Part shown: one piece after another, positions 43,101-49,579 of the stretch
Position numbering within the stretch: position 1 is the first letter of the stretch
Layout: each line of letters opens with the position of its first letter
IMG/VR virus record: IMGVR_UViG_3300030419_006654
Location: 1 to 64,000 of that record
Direction: 5' to 3' (one strand)
DNA: 64,000 nucleotides
Origin: a virus
The notes under the pieces: model-generated
Databases searched by the model: none
What the model saw: only the letters and a program-made list of their open reading frames with translations
Told to the model about the DNA's origin: nothing
Program-made: the position numbers and the translations under genes

Positions 43101-43263
43101 TGCCGGCGGAAAGGCAAAAGATGACAAGTTAGCAAAGAAAGAAGAGCCATCAGAGGTGTCGGCCGGCCGCCTTGCGGGATTGGCTTTTGTGCAAGATTTA
43201 ATGATAGGAGATTCCGAGACAGCCCCACCGCCATCGGGAAATCCAGAGGCAGGAATTAATTAA
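40132..43263 (+). CDS. Large baseplate protein, hub-like C-terminal domain
   Basis: A 1043-residue protein, not assigned to a named family. The N-terminal 220 residues are helical and Ala/Lys-rich. Middle portions contain beta-rich domains. Residues about 820-970 include ANPHIYPGEYIFIDPKGW and TDFGIGGYYMVVNAEHSYG followed by FRAVWVAQ, similar in pattern to the gp27/GpD-type hub domain (a loading tube-like domain with Gly-Tyr-Tyr-x-Val). The tail is Lys/Ala-rich and acidic at the end. It overlaps the next gene by one base (TAATG). A central hub function is likely but unproven; no lysozyme domain was recognised. Confidence 0.6.
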   Translation: MPDPDQPSYMSFTVSKDTDLDDKSTRSSTASAAASAYQKAMDHYIKNDTKTKWVYIGSQDTSSPGNMNNFMQRTKDDTYYTDLRLKMFDKQNAFYKMSAEELRAALGDPVNMQKFAEKAYAEFLADKAVADAFREKGMQPPATDPRNPAKADVDALSDEQKAAREAAAKEALKEGQQKAAEVIQTIPKARSVKFKEQCFLLAKIFQLVRYKIEDIESEKGGEQKPLPYLSGNGNACLMVHSDPFAFINRMAVYNSQKELLQLPTQEISNLQPKIRLFKVVENDRGDEMEQEYRFAGNAGEDLENLLKSKDKRGFGTGIESFDLTFEGGDPFAAKRMIKGRLVLHANSFDEILKIRGTGRGSVPYSYADLALKTGGTGYKNIKQKINVHAHGQNIGDPYSLDFRLKAVVGYATPSSFVGDSFSDAINNSFFTVNLIPTTHEFKFQEDGTMKFIINYQAYTETFFNQSGFSVFTGDKKTNTNIMGRKLKLQDLNETCDAKAVAKFKKEELNAVKTDRRSVISSIVGNLFSEQKIRFIQLPPSQLKKFNTEGPFYELKNEKLKIGTLPSSETTKDDVKKDNNKKEKDDNNKKVRKKASNPSGNYISFFYLSDLVDIVLKGMESKLANYSEIVQVAAKGNKVNPYLMHNELVRGEKYYNEFRKLRLVLGPIEIVNPSDPSETIVVSLGDLPVSIKYFTAWLASETVEKDRRDFNLSSFMKKLVTKLLNSFINDDSCFSSTAKQSVKLRETVFTAYNNDPDFPSDTVTQLISELRNAKPANPYISRLFTEVGNAAGMRPILNVGGAENSPIYGDLKDEVNYLIFYASRTKPMGLLTGIYEDDLSMGVHHYTIGSDRGIVKTIQLDRDTRVSAKEARFEQEGYDGLQQLREIYHANVECYANPHIYPGEYIFIDPKGWVPYLDPEISERLNVSNLTDFGIGGYYMVVNAEHSYGIANATTKFRAVWVAQITRDSEEPQKRLTSPQKKKAAAAKCAIAGGKAKDDKLAKKEEPSEVSAGRLAGLAFVQDLMIGDSETAPPPSGNPEAGIN

Positions 43264-44549
43264 TGTCTGAATATTACGTAAAAGATAACACAGAGAATGC
43301 AAGAAACACATTCAACAAGAAAGCTTTTTATAAGATAGATACGGCCAATGAATTTTACACAAATTTGGTGGATTTCAATTTTGCAGAAAAACAACTTTAC
43401 GGACGCGTCGATCGAAATTTTGTGCCAATGGTAGTAAGAAATTACGTTTTACAGCTAAAGCGTGTTATCGAAGTAGATGATCCAAAAGAAGATGTGCGCG
43501 CACTAAATTTTGTAGCGGACGCGTTCAATAATTTGGCCCAGTATTTTAAAAAAAGCAACCTCAATAGAAAAATTGACACAGGAGATAAATATCTAGCACA
43601 ACTTAAGGGATTTAAAGGTTACGACAACACAAAAAAGAACTATAGAGCACATTCGCAACAATATATGCAAGCGCTTGAAGAAATGTTTCAAGATGATGAT
43701 GTTAAGTTTATTTCATTTGAAAAATTCATATATTTGGTATTGCCTTATATATTACAAGCCGGCCGCAAAAGACCCTTCACGTTGCCGGCATACGTAAAGA
43801 GTCACTACTGCTCAGCAAAAAATTCAGGACTTGTTATCGAAATTTCTGATCTTGATCCTTCAAATGATGAAGCAAAGATTGAGCTTTTTTATAATAGCAA
43901 GAATTGGGAATTTTTTCTAAATGCTTGTGCCACTTTTGGGTTTATGGTTGACAAGAATATTCCATGGCGACTGGTGGCGGACGTTGGTTCTCCACAAATG
44001 TTGAAGTATGCCGAAAAATATGGTATCATGGAAACAGATCAGATTATCGCAACAGCTTACGAAAAGGCTAGCTCAATTTATTTTGCCAACTTTAAGAGGC
44101 AACTTTTTGAGGCTTACAACAGATTAAAAACTCCGCAATATTTCGAAATGACCGACGTGAGGCCGTACGAGAGTACGAGAACCATCACAAGAACGCCAAT
44201 CGAATATAGCCAAGAAGAGTTTTTCTCTATCTTTGGTGACTCTTATTTCGTAAATTTATACTGCAGAATTCGTTTCGCTGAGGAAGAATCAGACTATTCT
44301 ATAGAAAAACAAGAAAAAATCATTGACAACACGATTGAATTATGTAAAACTAATCTTGAGAAGGGCTTAACTTCTTTTGAAATTCTTTTGAATAAACCAT
44401 TTGACTATATCGGTTCATTGACTTATATTAGTAATAGAATAGAACAAATAGAAAAAGATCCTCGTCCGGATGACACGCCGGATGTCCAGACTATCACAGA
44501 ACCAATCGAAGAGTTTATCGACGACGATGGCGCAATGGAAGAAATTTAG
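43263..44549 (+). CDS. Uncharacterised structural protein at end of the tail cluster
   Basis: A 428-residue protein rich in Phe, Tyr, Asn and Lys, with mixed helical and strand segments and no membrane helix. The C-terminus is acidic (EEFIDDDGAMEEI). Coupling to the large baseplate gene (TAATG overlap) and the short 6-base gap to the following polymerase gene place it as the last gene of the tail module. Aromatic-rich content fits a virion protein. I do not recognise a family. Confidence 0.55.
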   Translation: MSEYYVKDNTENARNTFNKKAFYKIDTANEFYTNLVDFNFAEKQLYGRVDRNFVPMVVRNYVLQLKRVIEVDDPKEDVRALNFVADAFNNLAQYFKKSNLNRKIDTGDKYLAQLKGFKGYDNTKKNYRAHSQQYMQALEEMFQDDDVKFISFEKFIYLVLPYILQAGRKRPFTLPAYVKSHYCSAKNSGLVIEISDLDPSNDEAKIELFYNSKNWEFFLNACATFGFMVDKNIPWRLVADVGSPQMLKYAEKYGIMETDQIIATAYEKASSIYFANFKRQLFEAYNRLKTPQYFEMTDVRPYESTRTITRTPIEYSQEEFFSIFGDSYFVNLYCRIRFAEEESDYSIEKQEKIIDNTIELCKTNLEKGLTSFEILLNKPFDYIGSLTYISNRIEQIEKDPRPDDTPDVQTITEPIEEFIDDDGAMEEI

Positions 44550-44555
44550 CAGAAA

Positions 44556-45746
44556 ATGTATTTTCAATCAATAGACGACAAACAAGAATGTGTCGGCATC
44601 TATAAGGACGGAATTCTACACTTTGATGAAATGCCGACAGAACTCAACAGAACATGGAAATACTCAGCTTCCGACAGCAGGGGCGAGGCTGAATATGCTT
44701 GGCTGTACTGTGGCGGCATGCCCTTAGAGGCAGTTTGTCCCGAAGAATTACAAGAGGATTTAAAAAATATCCAAAAAAGAATGCGCGCATACAAAAAATC
44801 TTTTAAAATTGCAAAGCTTGATTTTCGCCAACATTGTTTTTTTGATTTGGTTCCGCATGATTTTTTGATTAGATTTTTGGAAATAAAAAACTTAATCACA
44901 CAACACGTTTTTGAAAATTACGAGAAACCAAAAAACTATGCACACCTTTGTGGCGCTCAAAAATTGTTACACAAGATAAAGCACCAAGAGCTTAACTTAA
45001 ATAATGAAGATTGTCGCAGTCTGTTCGTTTCTTCGATACATCGCAACTCTGCCAAGAGACTGCTCAACGGGCCCAAGCACATTGACTATAACCTATTTGG
45101 AACAGTTACCGGCCGACTGACTACCGGCAATAATTGTTTTTCTATTTTGACTATCAATAGGCAATTGCGAAAATTAATCAAGCCCAAAAACGATTGGTTT
45201 TTGTCTTTGGATTACAACGGCGCGGAAATTAGAACATTCTTAGCGCTGTCTGGCAAAGAACAGCCCGAATATGACATACACATGTGGAATGTAAATAATA
45301 TTTTTAAAAATAGACCCAACATGAATCGAGAATCTGCAAAAACGCTCCTATTTTCATGGCTTTATAATGCAGAATCAAAAGACTTAGACACAGAATATTA
45401 TGATCGTGATGCTATAGTAGACCAATATTATGAGGACGGCCACATCAATACGATTTTCGGCCGCAAAATAAAAGTTGACGAACGCCGAGCATTCAATTAT
45501 ATTATACAAAGCACTACAAGCGATTTGGTAATGGACAGGGCAGTGGAGATCGATAAAATACTAAAAAATAAGAAATCATTTGTTTCTCACATGATGCACG
45601 ATGAGTTAGTTATAGATTTGTGCGATTCTGAGCGCGATTTGGCCCCTGTTCTCAAGGAAGTGTTCGCAAAAAACAGGCTGGATAGATTTGTGGTCAACAC
45701 AAAGGCCGGCCAAAATTATTACGACATGGAGTCTCTGAAAGTATGA
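44556..45746 (+). CDS. Short A-family DNA polymerase (polymerase domain only)
   Basis: A 396-residue PolA-type protein with no 3'-5' exonuclease domain. Visible motifs in order: TGRLT at 185-189, motif A LDYNGAEIR at 218-226 (D219 catalytic; the usual SQIE is NGAE), DIHMWNVNNIF at 240-250, motif B region from R258 and K262 to Y270, GRKIKVDERRAFNYIIQST at 302-320, and motif C MMHDELVID at 346-354 with H348, D349 and E350. All catalytic positions are present, though motif B (AKTLLFSWLYN) and motif A are divergent. Start ATG 44556 is 6 bases after the tail cluster. A gap-filling or specialised polymerase role is likely, since a full DnaE is encoded at 58.6 kb. Confidence 0.9.
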   Translation: MYFQSIDDKQECVGIYKDGILHFDEMPTELNRTWKYSASDSRGEAEYAWLYCGGMPLEAVCPEELQEDLKNIQKRMRAYKKSFKIAKLDFRQHCFFDLVPHDFLIRFLEIKNLITQHVFENYEKPKNYAHLCGAQKLLHKIKHQELNLNNEDCRSLFVSSIHRNSAKRLLNGPKHIDYNLFGTVTGRLTTGNNCFSILTINRQLRKLIKPKNDWFLSLDYNGAEIRTFLALSGKEQPEYDIHMWNVNNIFKNRPNMNRESAKTLLFSWLYNAESKDLDTEYYDRDAIVDQYYEDGHINTIFGRKIKVDERRAFNYIIQSTTSDLVMDRAVEIDKILKNKKSFVSHMMHDELVIDLCDSERDLAPVLKEVFAKNRLDRFVVNTKAGQNYYDMESLKV

Positions 45747-46606
45747 TCTCGGTCGTAGGAATCGGCAATGCGGCATCTGCAATTGCTGAAAAATTCAAAC
45801 AACAAAAAAACTATAATGTCTATCTGCTCAACAATAAAGTCGAGAGAAACAGCAAATATAAATATAAACTGAAGGTTTTTGATAAGCCAGAGGAATACGA
45901 ACAAAACATTCCAGATCTAAAGAAGTTTTTCGCGGACCTGAATGATCATGTGCAGGTTTTTGTTGTAGGAGCCTCGTATAGTTCAAACTATTCTCTGGGA
46001 ATATTACAGCAAATCAAGAACAAGAAGATCGATCTGTTTTATATTAAGCCGGATATTGAACTTATTACCGGCATACCAAGATTATTGGAAAACATAGCGT
46101 TTGGCGTCCTGCAAGAATACGCAAGATCGGCCCTATTCAATACAATTACCATAGTCTCTAACCTAGAAATAGAAAAAAACATACAAAACATCTCGATTAA
46201 GAGCTATTATGATTCTTTGAACAGCACTATTTTTTCCGCCGTGCATTACCTAAACTTTTTCAATCACACTGAACCTGAAATTGGTCAGGTTTCTAGACCG
46301 CCGGAATCGAATCGAATTCGCTCAATTGGCATGTTAGATCCAAAAAGTCTTAAAGAAAAATGGTTTTTTGAGCTTGACATGCCTCGCAATATATGTTATT
46401 ATTTATGTATAAATGAGGAAAAATTAGAGAACGAAACTGGCTTACATAAGCGCATTGTAGATGTTTTAAAGGAAAAGCCTCGCAATGCATTCAAGAAAAT
46501 TTCATATGCAATATATGGAACACACTTACAAGACTTTGGGTTTTGCGTTGCCCACACTAACGCAATACAACAACAAAAAACTCTTGACAAGCTAGAGCAA
46601 GAGTGA
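45743..46606 (+). CDS. Degenerate tubulin/FtsZ-like protein
   Basis: A 287-residue protein I read as a divergent relative of FtsZ. It begins VVGIGNAASAIAEKF, like the T1 strand-loop-helix, and VFVVGASYSSNYSLGILQQI at about 72-91 aligns with the T4 region but has lost the Gly-rich GGGTGSG signature. FYIKPD at 99-104 corresponds to the FtsZ VTKPF strand, N140 to the T6 asparagine, and YYDSLNSTIFSAVHYL at 155-170 to the AFGAANDVL-AVQGI helix. The loss of the glycine loop implies it no longer binds GTP in the standard way. It overlaps the PolA gene by 4 bases. An accessory or capping partner of the GTPase at 4.8 kb is one idea. Fold prediction would be decisive. Confidence 0.55.
   Translation: MISVVGIGNAASAIAEKFKQQKNYNVYLLNNKVERNSKYKYKLKVFDKPEEYEQNIPDLKKFFADLNDHVQVFVVGASYSSNYSLGILQQIKNKKIDLFYIKPDIELITGIPRLLENIAFGVLQEYARSALFNTITIVSNLEIEKNIQNISIKSYYDSLNSTIFSAVHYLNFFNHTEPEIGQVSRPPESNRIRSIGMLDPKSLKEKWFFELDMPRNICYYLCINEEKLENETGLHKRIVDVLKEKPRNAFKKISYAIYGTHLQDFGFCVAHTNAIQQQKTLDKLEQE
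46374..46402 (+). promoter_or_regulatory. Internal sigma70-type promoter upstream of the SSB gene
   Basis: GCTTGACA (TTGACA at 46374-46379) and TATTAT at 46397-46402 are 17 bases apart inside the 3' part of the tubulin-like gene. It would give an upstream start for the SSB gene. Coding constraint may explain part of the match. Confidence 0.5.
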
Positions 46607-46612
46607 TACATT
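46584..46612 (+). promoter_or_regulatory. Sigma70-type promoter of the SSB gene
   Basis: CTTGACA (TTGACA at 46584-46589) and TACATT at 46607-46612 are 17 bases apart, spanning the stop of the previous gene. The leader to the SSB start is about 45 bases. Confidence 0.75.
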
Positions 46613-46614
46613 AG

Positions 46615-46635
46615 ATATCAAGGAAAGCTTGATAT
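46615..46635 (+). promoter_or_regulatory. Inverted repeat at the SSB transcription start
   Basis: ATATCAAG and CTTGATAT flank a GAAAG loop, a perfect 8-base-pair inverted repeat beginning 3 bases after the -10 box. It overlaps the expected transcription start, so it could be an operator or, in transcripts from the upstream promoter, an RNA hairpin. Confidence 0.55.
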
Positions 46636-46664
46636 ACTTTACAAAACAATAGGAGAAAAAACTA

Positions 46665-47435
46665 ATGTCAATCAATATGGAACTAATGAGAAAGAAGCTT
46701 GCCACACTTCGTGGTGAGGGAGATAGAGGAGAAAATTCGGTTTGGTTCAAGCCCGATGAAGGCGAACAAGTAGTTCGCATCGTGCCCACCAAGGACGGAG
46801 ATCCCCTCAAGGAGATGTATTTCCACTATAACGTAGGGGAACACAGAGGCGGCATTCCATGCCCCAAGCGCAACTTCGGAGAGAAGTGCCCAATTTGTGA
46901 ATTTGCATCTTCCGTTTGGAAGGAAGGCGTAGACAACAATGATGAGGAAAGCAAGAAGCTAGCTAAGTCGTTATTTGTGCGTGCGCGATTCTTTTCCCCT
47001 GTAATCGTTCGTGGCCGCGAAGAAGAGGGAGTCAAAATGTACGGCTACGGAAAACGAGCATACGAATTACTTTTGGGGTATATTCTAGATCCAGAATACG
47101 GAGATATTACTGACATCATGGAAGGCACCGATATCTCCCTTACATATACGAAACCCACTACCCCCGGTGCCTATCCGCAGACAAGCCTCAAGATGCGCAG
47201 AAACTCTTCGCCCCTATTGGAAGATGAAGAGGCCATCCCCGCCCTCCTCGATGGCATCCCTGAGTTCAACACTCTCTTCGAAAGGAAGACACCAGAAGAG
47301 ATTGATGCAATTCTTGATGAGCAACTATCTGGAAATCTTAGCGCCGAACAGCGCTCCTCAGAGACAACACGCTATGATAGCGCTGATTCAACTAGCGCAG
47401 TAGACAAGGCGTTCGATGAGTTGATGGCCAACTAG
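46665..47435 (+). CDS. Single-stranded DNA-binding protein (gp32-like)
   Basis: A 256-residue protein of the T4 gp32 plan. A basic N-terminal cooperativity-like segment (ELMRKKLATLRG) precedes an OB-fold region with WFKPDEGEQVVRIVP, and a zinc module GIPCPKRNFGEKCPICEFA (C at about 66, 75 and 78 plus a His upstream) replaces the gp32 zinc site. The C-terminal 50 residues are acidic and end AFDELMAN, the tail used for protein contacts. It should coat ssDNA in replication and recombination and work with UvsX encoded 1 kb downstream. It starts after AGGAGAAAAAAC and is followed by a pseudoknot. A strong promoter and inverted repeat precede it. Confidence 0.92.
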   Translation: MSINMELMRKKLATLRGEGDRGENSVWFKPDEGEQVVRIVPTKDGDPLKEMYFHYNVGEHRGGIPCPKRNFGEKCPICEFASSVWKEGVDNNDEESKKLAKSLFVRARFFSPVIVRGREEEGVKMYGYGKRAYELLLGYILDPEYGDITDIMEGTDISLTYTKPTTPGAYPQTSLKMRRNSSPLLEDEEAIPALLDGIPEFNTLFERKTPEEIDAILDEQLSGNLSAEQRSSETTRYDSADSTSAVDKAFDELMAN

Positions 47436-47453
47436 TAGCTAAGCTTGCATAGA

Positions 47454-47493
47454 AGCCGATGGCACCCCGGCTGAAATTGGGTGCCGCAATTTT
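47454..47493 (+). ncRNA. H-type pseudoknot element, copy 1 (terminator-like)
   Basis: AGCCG (47454-47458) pairs with CGGCT (47468-47472), and GGCACCC (47461-47467), lying in the loop of that stem, pairs with GGGTGCC (47479-47485). This is the interleaved order of an H-type pseudoknot with 2- and 6-base connecting loops, then GCAATTTT. The GGCACCC/GGGTGCC hairpin alone plus the T run could also act as a terminator. It lies between the SSB stop and the ribosome site of the next small gene. Confidence 0.65.
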
Positions 47494-47514
47494 CTATACG
47501 AGAAGGAGAATGTT

Positions 47515-47745
47515 ATGGAATGGTTAAAGTCACAATTGGCTAGTTGGAAAGTGAGGATCGCCCTCGTTGGAGGGGTCGTAGTGGTAGCAACCGCTTTCGG
47601 AACCTGCAGCTTTGATCCGAGCGCGGTCTCAAACAACACAACAACTGAAACCACACCGACTACAGAGACAGTCGAAGTTTCTTCGGTTACCGAAACTACC
47701 GGTACCACAGAGACCACCAATTCTACCGACACACCCAGCGAGTAG
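47515..47745 (+). CDS. Small exported or membrane-anchored Thr-rich protein
   Basis: A 76-residue protein with a strong GAAGGAGAAT ribosome site. After MEWLKSQLASWKVR it has a hydrophobic helix (IALVGGVVVVATAFGTC) ending in FGTC, which resembles a lipobox with the cysteine at residue 31, followed by 45 residues of Thr/Glu/Ser/Val repeats (TTETTPTTETVE). The tail is probably an extended, surface-exposed linker. The gene is flanked on both sides by nearly identical pseudoknot elements, making a cassette between SSB and recombination genes. An envelope-anchored moron-like role, such as superinfection exclusion, is possible but unsupported. Confidence 0.6.
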   Translation: MEWLKSQLASWKVRIALVGGVVVVATAFGTCSFDPSAVSNNTTTETTPTTETVEVSSVTETTGTTETTNSTDTPSE

Positions 47746-47750
47746 TAAAA

Positions 47751-47790
47751 AGCCGATGGCACCCCGGCTGAAATAGGGTGCCGCATTTTT
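47751..47790 (+). ncRNA. H-type pseudoknot element, copy 2 (terminator-like)
   Basis: Identical to copy 1 through its first 24 bases: AGCCG (47751-47755) with CGGCT (47765-47769), and GGCACCC (47758-47764) with GGGTGCC (47776-47782), then GCATTTTT. Both stems are conserved; differences fall only in the second loop and the tail. It sits 6 bases after the Thr-rich gene and just before the ribosome site of the next. Confidence 0.65.
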
Positions 47791-47801
47791 AAGAGGAAGG
47801 C

Positions 47802-48389
47802 GTGTCTAAGGCACAGGACAACATAAGAGAAGATCTACAAAAAGAACTGTTTGGTCTCAAGGGCGAACATCGACGAGATCAAAGTCACGATGCTTCGTAT
47901 AAGATGCCCATTGAACTGAAAACCAAGCATGCATCCAAAGGCTGCACGACCAAAAGAAGATATAGAAAAGATCCTTTCGCAGATAAAGTTCTTGTTGTTT
48001 CCAACTATAAAGACAGAAAAACCCTGTCGGATGATCATTGGATTATTTTCCCACCAGCCCTCAGAGAGTGGAGAGAGGAGCAAGAAAGAAAATTAAACTT
48101 TGACAACGGTACACTAGCGTGTTACAATGATATAGAAGTCATCAGAAGTTTCCTGTCAGATGATGCTGCCTGCGAAGAGATTTTGAAAAAATTTGAAAAT
48201 CAGATTCATCGCAACGATCCGGCAATTCCGAAAAGTTTTTTTGATACAAATGGCGAGTATACGTCAATTAACAAAAAAAGAGTAAAAGTTAAATATTCAG
48301 AGTATATGTTTAAGGTTCCGGAAAACGTTGACGAAGCAGAATTTTTAAGGGAAAAAATTAATTGGTATCTTTCCAACAAGGAGAAATAA
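47802..48389 (+). CDS. Uncharacterised basic protein upstream of UvsX
   Basis: A 195-residue protein starting at GTG 47802 after AAGAGGAAGG. It is basic in the first 70 residues (MPIELKTKHASKGCTTKRRYRKD) and contains IELKTK, which could be the E-x-K half of a PD-(D/E)XK nuclease core, but I see no convincing partner acidic residue upstream. The rest is helical with FEN and DEAEFLREK segments. Its stop overlaps the UvsX start by one base (TAATG), so it is co-translated with the recombinase and may be a recombination accessory factor. Family unknown. Confidence 0.55.
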   Translation: MSKAQDNIREDLQKELFGLKGEHRRDQSHDASYKMPIELKTKHASKGCTTKRRYRKDPFADKVLVVSNYKDRKTLSDDHWIIFPPALREWREEQERKLNFDNGTLACYNDIEVIRSFLSDDAACEEILKKFENQIHRNDPAIPKSFFDTNGEYTSINKKRVKVKYSEYMFKVPENVDEAEFLREKINWYLSNKEK

Positions 48390-49519
48390 TGGCAAGAAAA
48401 AACAATAAAGACGCCAAAGCCGGCCGAGTTTCGATGCAAGATTTAATGACTCTTGTTAACAAAAAGGCCGGCCGCAATGTCGCTCATGATCTAACAGGTG
48501 ATAACCCCACAGAAGTAAAAGAGTGGATCCCCACAGGATCACGCTGGCTGGATTCCATCATCTGTAAGGGACAGGTAGCGGGTATTCCAGTAGGAAAGGT
48601 CACAGAACTCGCCGGCCTTGAAAGTACCGGTAAGTCTTACATGGCCGCACAAGTTGCCGCAAATGCCCAGAAAACGGGCAAGATGGTCGTTTATTTTGAT
48701 TCTGAGTCTGCTATCGACCCAAGCTTTTTGGAACGAGCAGGATGCGATCTAGAAAGACTAATGTATGTTCAGGCGTCCTCTGTTGAATTTGTGCTGGAAA
48801 CCGTTGAGGAATTGCTGGGAGCCACAGATGAGCAGTTATTGTTTATCTGGGATTCTTTAGCGCTGACGCCATCGATATCTGATGTAGAGGGAGATTTCAA
48901 TCCTCAATCCTCGATGGCGGTAAAAGCTCGCATTCTTGCCAAGGGGATGTCAAAGTTGATCATCCCTATTGCAGACAAGCAGGCAACCTTCCTCGTGCTG
49001 AACCAGCTTAAGACTAATATCCCAAGCGGCCCCAACGCCCGCATTGTGGCCATGACAACCCCATACATGACACCCGGCGGCAAGGCGATGCACTATTCTT
49101 ACTCGCTTCGTATCTGGCTTACGGGACGAAAGGCTAAGTCTGCCTTTATCGAGGATGATAAGGGTTTTCGAATCGGCTCCGAAGTTAAGGTAAAATTAGA
49201 GAAGTCTCGCTTTGGAACACAAGGCCGCACATGTGCCTTTAGGATTTTGTGGGGAAGTGACGACATCGGAATTAGAGATGAGGAGTCGTGGTTTGAAGCT
49301 ATCAAGGGTTCCGATTACCTTAAGAGCGCCGGCGCATGGTATACCCTCACAATGCCAGATGGCTACGAGAAAAAGTTTCAACCATCAAAATGGACGCAGA
49401 TCATTCAATCAGATGAAGAATTCCGCGCAAATGTGTTAAAGTTGATGGACGAAGAAGTCGTGCGCAAGTTCGACAAGAGGGAAGGTTCCGCAGAACAATT
49501 TTATTCTGATCCTGAATAA
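48389..49519 (+). CDS. UvsX-like RecA-family recombinase
   Basis: A 376-residue strand-exchange ATPase starting at ATG 48389 with AAGGAGAAAT upstream, coupled to the previous stop. Walker A GLESTGKS lies at 76-83; VVYFDSESAID follows, with Walker B-type LLFIWDSLA near 150 and the RecA L2-region segment LVLNQLKTNI near 203. C-terminal domain length is close to T4 UvsX (391). It forms filaments on ssDNA, catalyses strand invasion and drives recombination-dependent replication with the gp32-like SSB, the SbcDC fusion and the helicase here. A sigma70-type promoter begins right after its stop. Confidence 0.93.
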   Translation: MARKNNKDAKAGRVSMQDLMTLVNKKAGRNVAHDLTGDNPTEVKEWIPTGSRWLDSIICKGQVAGIPVGKVTELAGLESTGKSYMAAQVAANAQKTGKMVVYFDSESAIDPSFLERAGCDLERLMYVQASSVEFVLETVEELLGATDEQLLFIWDSLALTPSISDVEGDFNPQSSMAVKARILAKGMSKLIIPIADKQATFLVLNQLKTNIPSGPNARIVAMTTPYMTPGGKAMHYSYSLRIWLTGRKAKSAFIEDDKGFRIGSEVKVKLEKSRFGTQGRTCAFRILWGSDDIGIRDEESWFEAIKGSDYLKSAGAWYTLTMPDGYEKKFQPSKWTQIIQSDEEFRANVLKLMDEEVVRKFDKREGSAEQFYSDPE

Positions 49520-49524
49520 AGCGC

Positions 49525-49553
49525 TTGACAGCCCGTATGCGATGGGTTATAAT
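49525..49553 (+). promoter_or_regulatory. Sigma70-type promoter of the UV-endonuclease gene
   Basis: GCTTGACA (TTGACA at 49525-49530) and a perfect TATAAT at 49548-49553, 17 bases apart. This is the best match to the bacterial consensus in the window. Confidence 0.92.
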
Positions 49554-49579
49554 AACATATAAACTTGTAGGAGGGTTTT

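Noticed and set aside
47454-47790. Glutamine riboswitch or preQ1 riboswitch
   Set aside because: Both are also small pseudoknots, but the conserved loop sequences of those families that I know are not present.
47802-48389. PD-(D/E)XK nuclease assignment for the protein before UvsX
   Set aside because: Only an IELKTK half-motif is visible; the required upstream Asp and the fold are not evident.
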